From: Croceivirga radicis | Lineage (GTDB): Bacteria > Bacteroidota > Bacteroidia > Flavobacteriales > Flavobacteriaceae | NCBI RefSeq assembly: GCF_002072105.2 | Contig: NZ_MTBC01000001.1 | Span: 186,001-250,000, forward strand | DNA: 64,000 bases | Reading direction: 5' to 3' | In this document: positions 62,308-64,000 of the stretch, in pieces | How the letters are laid out: each line of letters begins with the position of its first letter | How positions within the stretch are numbered: position 1 is the stretch's first letter | The notes under the pieces: model-generated | The model's input: only the letters and a program-made list of their open reading frames with translations | Told to the model about the DNA's origin: nothing | The model's database searches: none | Program-made: the position numbers and the translations under genes

Positions 62308-64000
62308 ATGGGAGTATTGGATTCCAAAATTCCATCTGGGCCGTTGGCCGAAAAATGGACAAAACATAAAAATGATATTAATCTGGTTAACCCAGCCAAC
62401 AAGCGTAACATTGATGTTATTGTTGTAGGTACTGGTCTTGCCGGAGGTTCTGCCGCAGCTACTTTGGCAGAACTTGGTTATAATGTAAAAACTTTTTGCT
62501 ACCAAGATTCGCCAAGACGCGCGCACTCTATTGCCGCCCAAGGTGGTATTAACGCAGCAAAAAATTACCAAGGTGATGGGGATAGTCCTTATCGCTTGTT
62601 CTATGACACCATTAAAGGGGGTGACTACCGTTCTAGGGAGGCAAATGTTTACCGTTTGGCAGAAGAATCTGCCAACATTATTGACCAATGTGTGGCGCAA
62701 GGGGTACCTTTTGCACGTGAGTACGGTGGTTTGTTAGACAACCGTTCTTTTGGTGGTGTATTGGTATCTAGAACTTTCTACGCTAAAGGACAAACAGGAC
62801 AACAATTATTGTTAGGTGCTTACGCGGCCATGAATCGCCAAATTAACCGTGGCAAGATAAAGTCTTACACTCGTCATGAAATGATGGATTTGGTTTTAGT
62901 AGACGGCAAAGCAAGAGGTATCATAGCAAGAAATTTGGTAACTGGAGAAATAGAAAGGCATTCTGCACACGCAGTGGTATTAGCAACTGGTGGTTACGGT
63001 AATGTGTTCTTTTTATCTACCAATGCTATGGGTAGCAATGTAATGGCAGCTTGGAGAGCACACCGTAGAGGAGCTTTCTTTGCCAACCCTTGTTTTACGC
63101 AAATTCACCCAACCTGTATTCCGGTATCTGGAGAACATCAGTCTAAATTGACTCTGATGTCTGAGTCTTTAAGAAACGATGGTAGAATTTGGGTGCCAAA
63201 GAAAAAAGAAGATGCAATTGCTATACGTGAGGGTAGACTAAAGCCAACACAGTTAGCAGAAGAAGATAGAGACTATTACTTAGAGAGAAGGTATCCTGCA
63301 TTTGGTAACCTTGTACCTAGAGATGTTGCTTCTAGAGCTGCTAAAGAGCGTTGCGATGCTGGTTTTGGAGTAAATAAAACTGGCGAAGCAGTATATTTAG
63401 ATTTTGCAGCTGCTATACAACGTTACGGTAAAGAAAAAGCGTTGACTTCTGGTATTAAAAATCCAGATGCTGCAACTATTACTAAGTTAGGAGAAGAAGT
63501 TGTGGAAGCCAAATATGGCAACCTATTTCAGATGTACGAGAAAATCGTTGACGAGAATCCATATAAAACTCCGATGATGATTTACCCAGCGGTGCATTAC
63601 ACCATGGGCGGTCTTTGGGTAGATTATAATTTGCAAACCACCATTCCGGGTTGTTATGCCGCGGGTGAAGCTAACTTTAGCGATCACGGTGCCAACAGAT
63701 TAGGTGCTTCTGCCCTAATGCAAGGTTTAGCAGATGGTTATTTTGTATTGCCTTATACCATTGGAGATTATTTATCTAATGATATTAGAACGGGAGCTAT
63801 CCCAACAGATTTACCAGAATTTGAAGCAACAGAAAAGGCCGTACGTGAACGTTTAGAGAAACTTAAAGCTGGATCAGGACAAAATTCCGTTGATTACTAC
63901 CACAAGAAATTGGGTAAAATCATGTGGAACAAATGCGGTATGGCTCGTAACGAACAAGGCCTTAAAGAAGCTATAGAAGAGATTTCTGCCTTGAGAAAAG
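62308..64000 (+). CDS. sdhA: Succinate dehydrogenase flavoprotein subunit, 3' end cut by window edge
   Basis: From the ATG at 62308 the frame is open to base 64000 (564 residues visible). GTGLAG (41-46) binds FAD. His73 in [13 protein letters not shown] carries the covalent [28 protein letters not shown] and [15 protein letters not shown] are substrate- and FAD-site blocks. The subunit oxidises succinate to fumarate, or the reverse, in complex with SdhB and SdhC. The remaining C-terminus and sdhB should lie just outside the window. Confidence 0.95.
   Translation, partial: MGVLDSKIPSGPLAEKWTKHKNDINLVNPANKRNIDVIVVGTGLAGGSAAATLAELGYNVKTFCYQDSPRRAHSIAAQGGINAAKNYQGDGDSPYRLFYDTIKGGDYRSREANVYRLAEESANIIDQCVAQGVPFAREYGGLLDNRSFGGVLVSRTFYAKGQTGQQLLLGAYAAMNRQINRGKIKSYTRHEMMDLVLVDGKARGIIARNLVTGEIERHSAHAVVLATGGYGNVFFLSTNAMGSNVMAAWRAHRRGAFFANPCFTQIHPTCIPVSGEHQSKLTLMSESLRNDGRIWVPKKKEDAIAIREGRLKPTQLAEEDRDYYLERRYPAFGNLVPRDVASRAAKERCDAGFGVNKTGEAVYLDFAAAIQRYGKEKALTSGIKNPDAATITKLGEEVVEAKYGNLFQMYEKIVDENPYKTPMMIYPAVHYTMGGLWVDYNLQTTIPGCYAAGEANFSDHGANRLGASALMQGLADGYFVLPYTIGDYLSNDIRTGAIPTDLPEFEATEKAVRERLEKLKAGSGQNSVDYYHKKLGKIMWNKCGMARNEQGLKEAIEEISALRK

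Noticed and set aside
1-64000. tRNA, rRNA, CRISPR, insertion sequences, prophage
   Set aside because: No cloverleaf-sized gap with tRNA features, no regularly spaced repeats, and no transposase, integrase or phage structural gene was recognised on reading both strands.

Overview
The window looks like a chromosomal segment of a marine member of the Flavobacteriaceae (Bacteroidota). The evidence is low-GC DNA, TAnnTTTG-type -7 promoter boxes and almost no Shine-Dalgarno sequences. It also has a protease with a type IX secretion C-terminal domain, many lipoproteins, and families typical of this phylum (DUF3078, DUF2480, DUF1460, DUF3050, DUF4153, ASPIC/UnbV). Coding density is very high. I see no rRNA, tRNA, CRISPR array, transposase or phage gene, and no gene-free stretch longer than 300 bases.

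Layout. 1-2.4 kb: a truncated HAD phosphatase, a small unknown gene with an FAD oxidoreductase, and a DUF2237 gene coupled to an overlooked 49-residue gene. 2.7-5.0 kb: an SPFH/zinc-ribbon membrane pair resembling YdjI/YdjG. 5.1-12.2 kb: secreted or periplasmic functions (VCBS/ASPIC lipoprotein, lactonase-fold lipoprotein, PQQ sugar dehydrogenase) with a membrane-anchored AraC regulator. 12.2-18.3 kb: MATE exporter, DUF3050 plus ferrochelatase, MscS channel, DUF1460 peptidase, ThuA protein.

18.3-29.5 kb is the haem region. An AraC regulator lies divergent to a tightly packed operon hemA-hemC-hemD-hemE-trkH-DUF6973-hemF-AAA/TPR-TPR/TM-hemB. With hemH at 14.4-15.5 kb, the pathway from glutamyl-tRNA to haem is present except hemL and a protoporphyrinogen oxidase. 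Three non-haem functions ride in the operon, including a katanin/Vps4-like AAA ATPase paired with a TPR membrane protein.

29.5-36.8 kb: DinB and WYL regulator divergent pair, a serine hydrolase, a CNNM transporter, an O6-alkylguanine repair protein, DUF4153, and a DnaQ-like exonuclease. 36.9-42.7 kb: secreted subtilisin, endonuclease/exonuclease/phosphatase, HflX, a candidate small RNA, and DUF3078. 42.7-50.9 kb: the SUF iron-sulfur cluster operon (sufA-B-C-D-S, then sufE, a sufT-like gene and DUF2480), interrupted by a secreted M43 metalloprotease and a small lipoprotein. Haem and Fe-S synthesis are therefore both concentrated here.

51.0-61.4 kb: thiL, a small CxxC protein, brnQ, an M24 aminopeptidase, a large BNR-repeat exoprotein, DUF2721-cupin, a SpoIIAA-like protein, and rimK with an aspartoacylase-like partner. 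61.6-64.0 kb: the start of the succinate dehydrogenase operon (sdhC, truncated sdhA). Genes are mostly confidently assigned to families. Promoters, operators and the small RNA are motif-based predictions made by eye.
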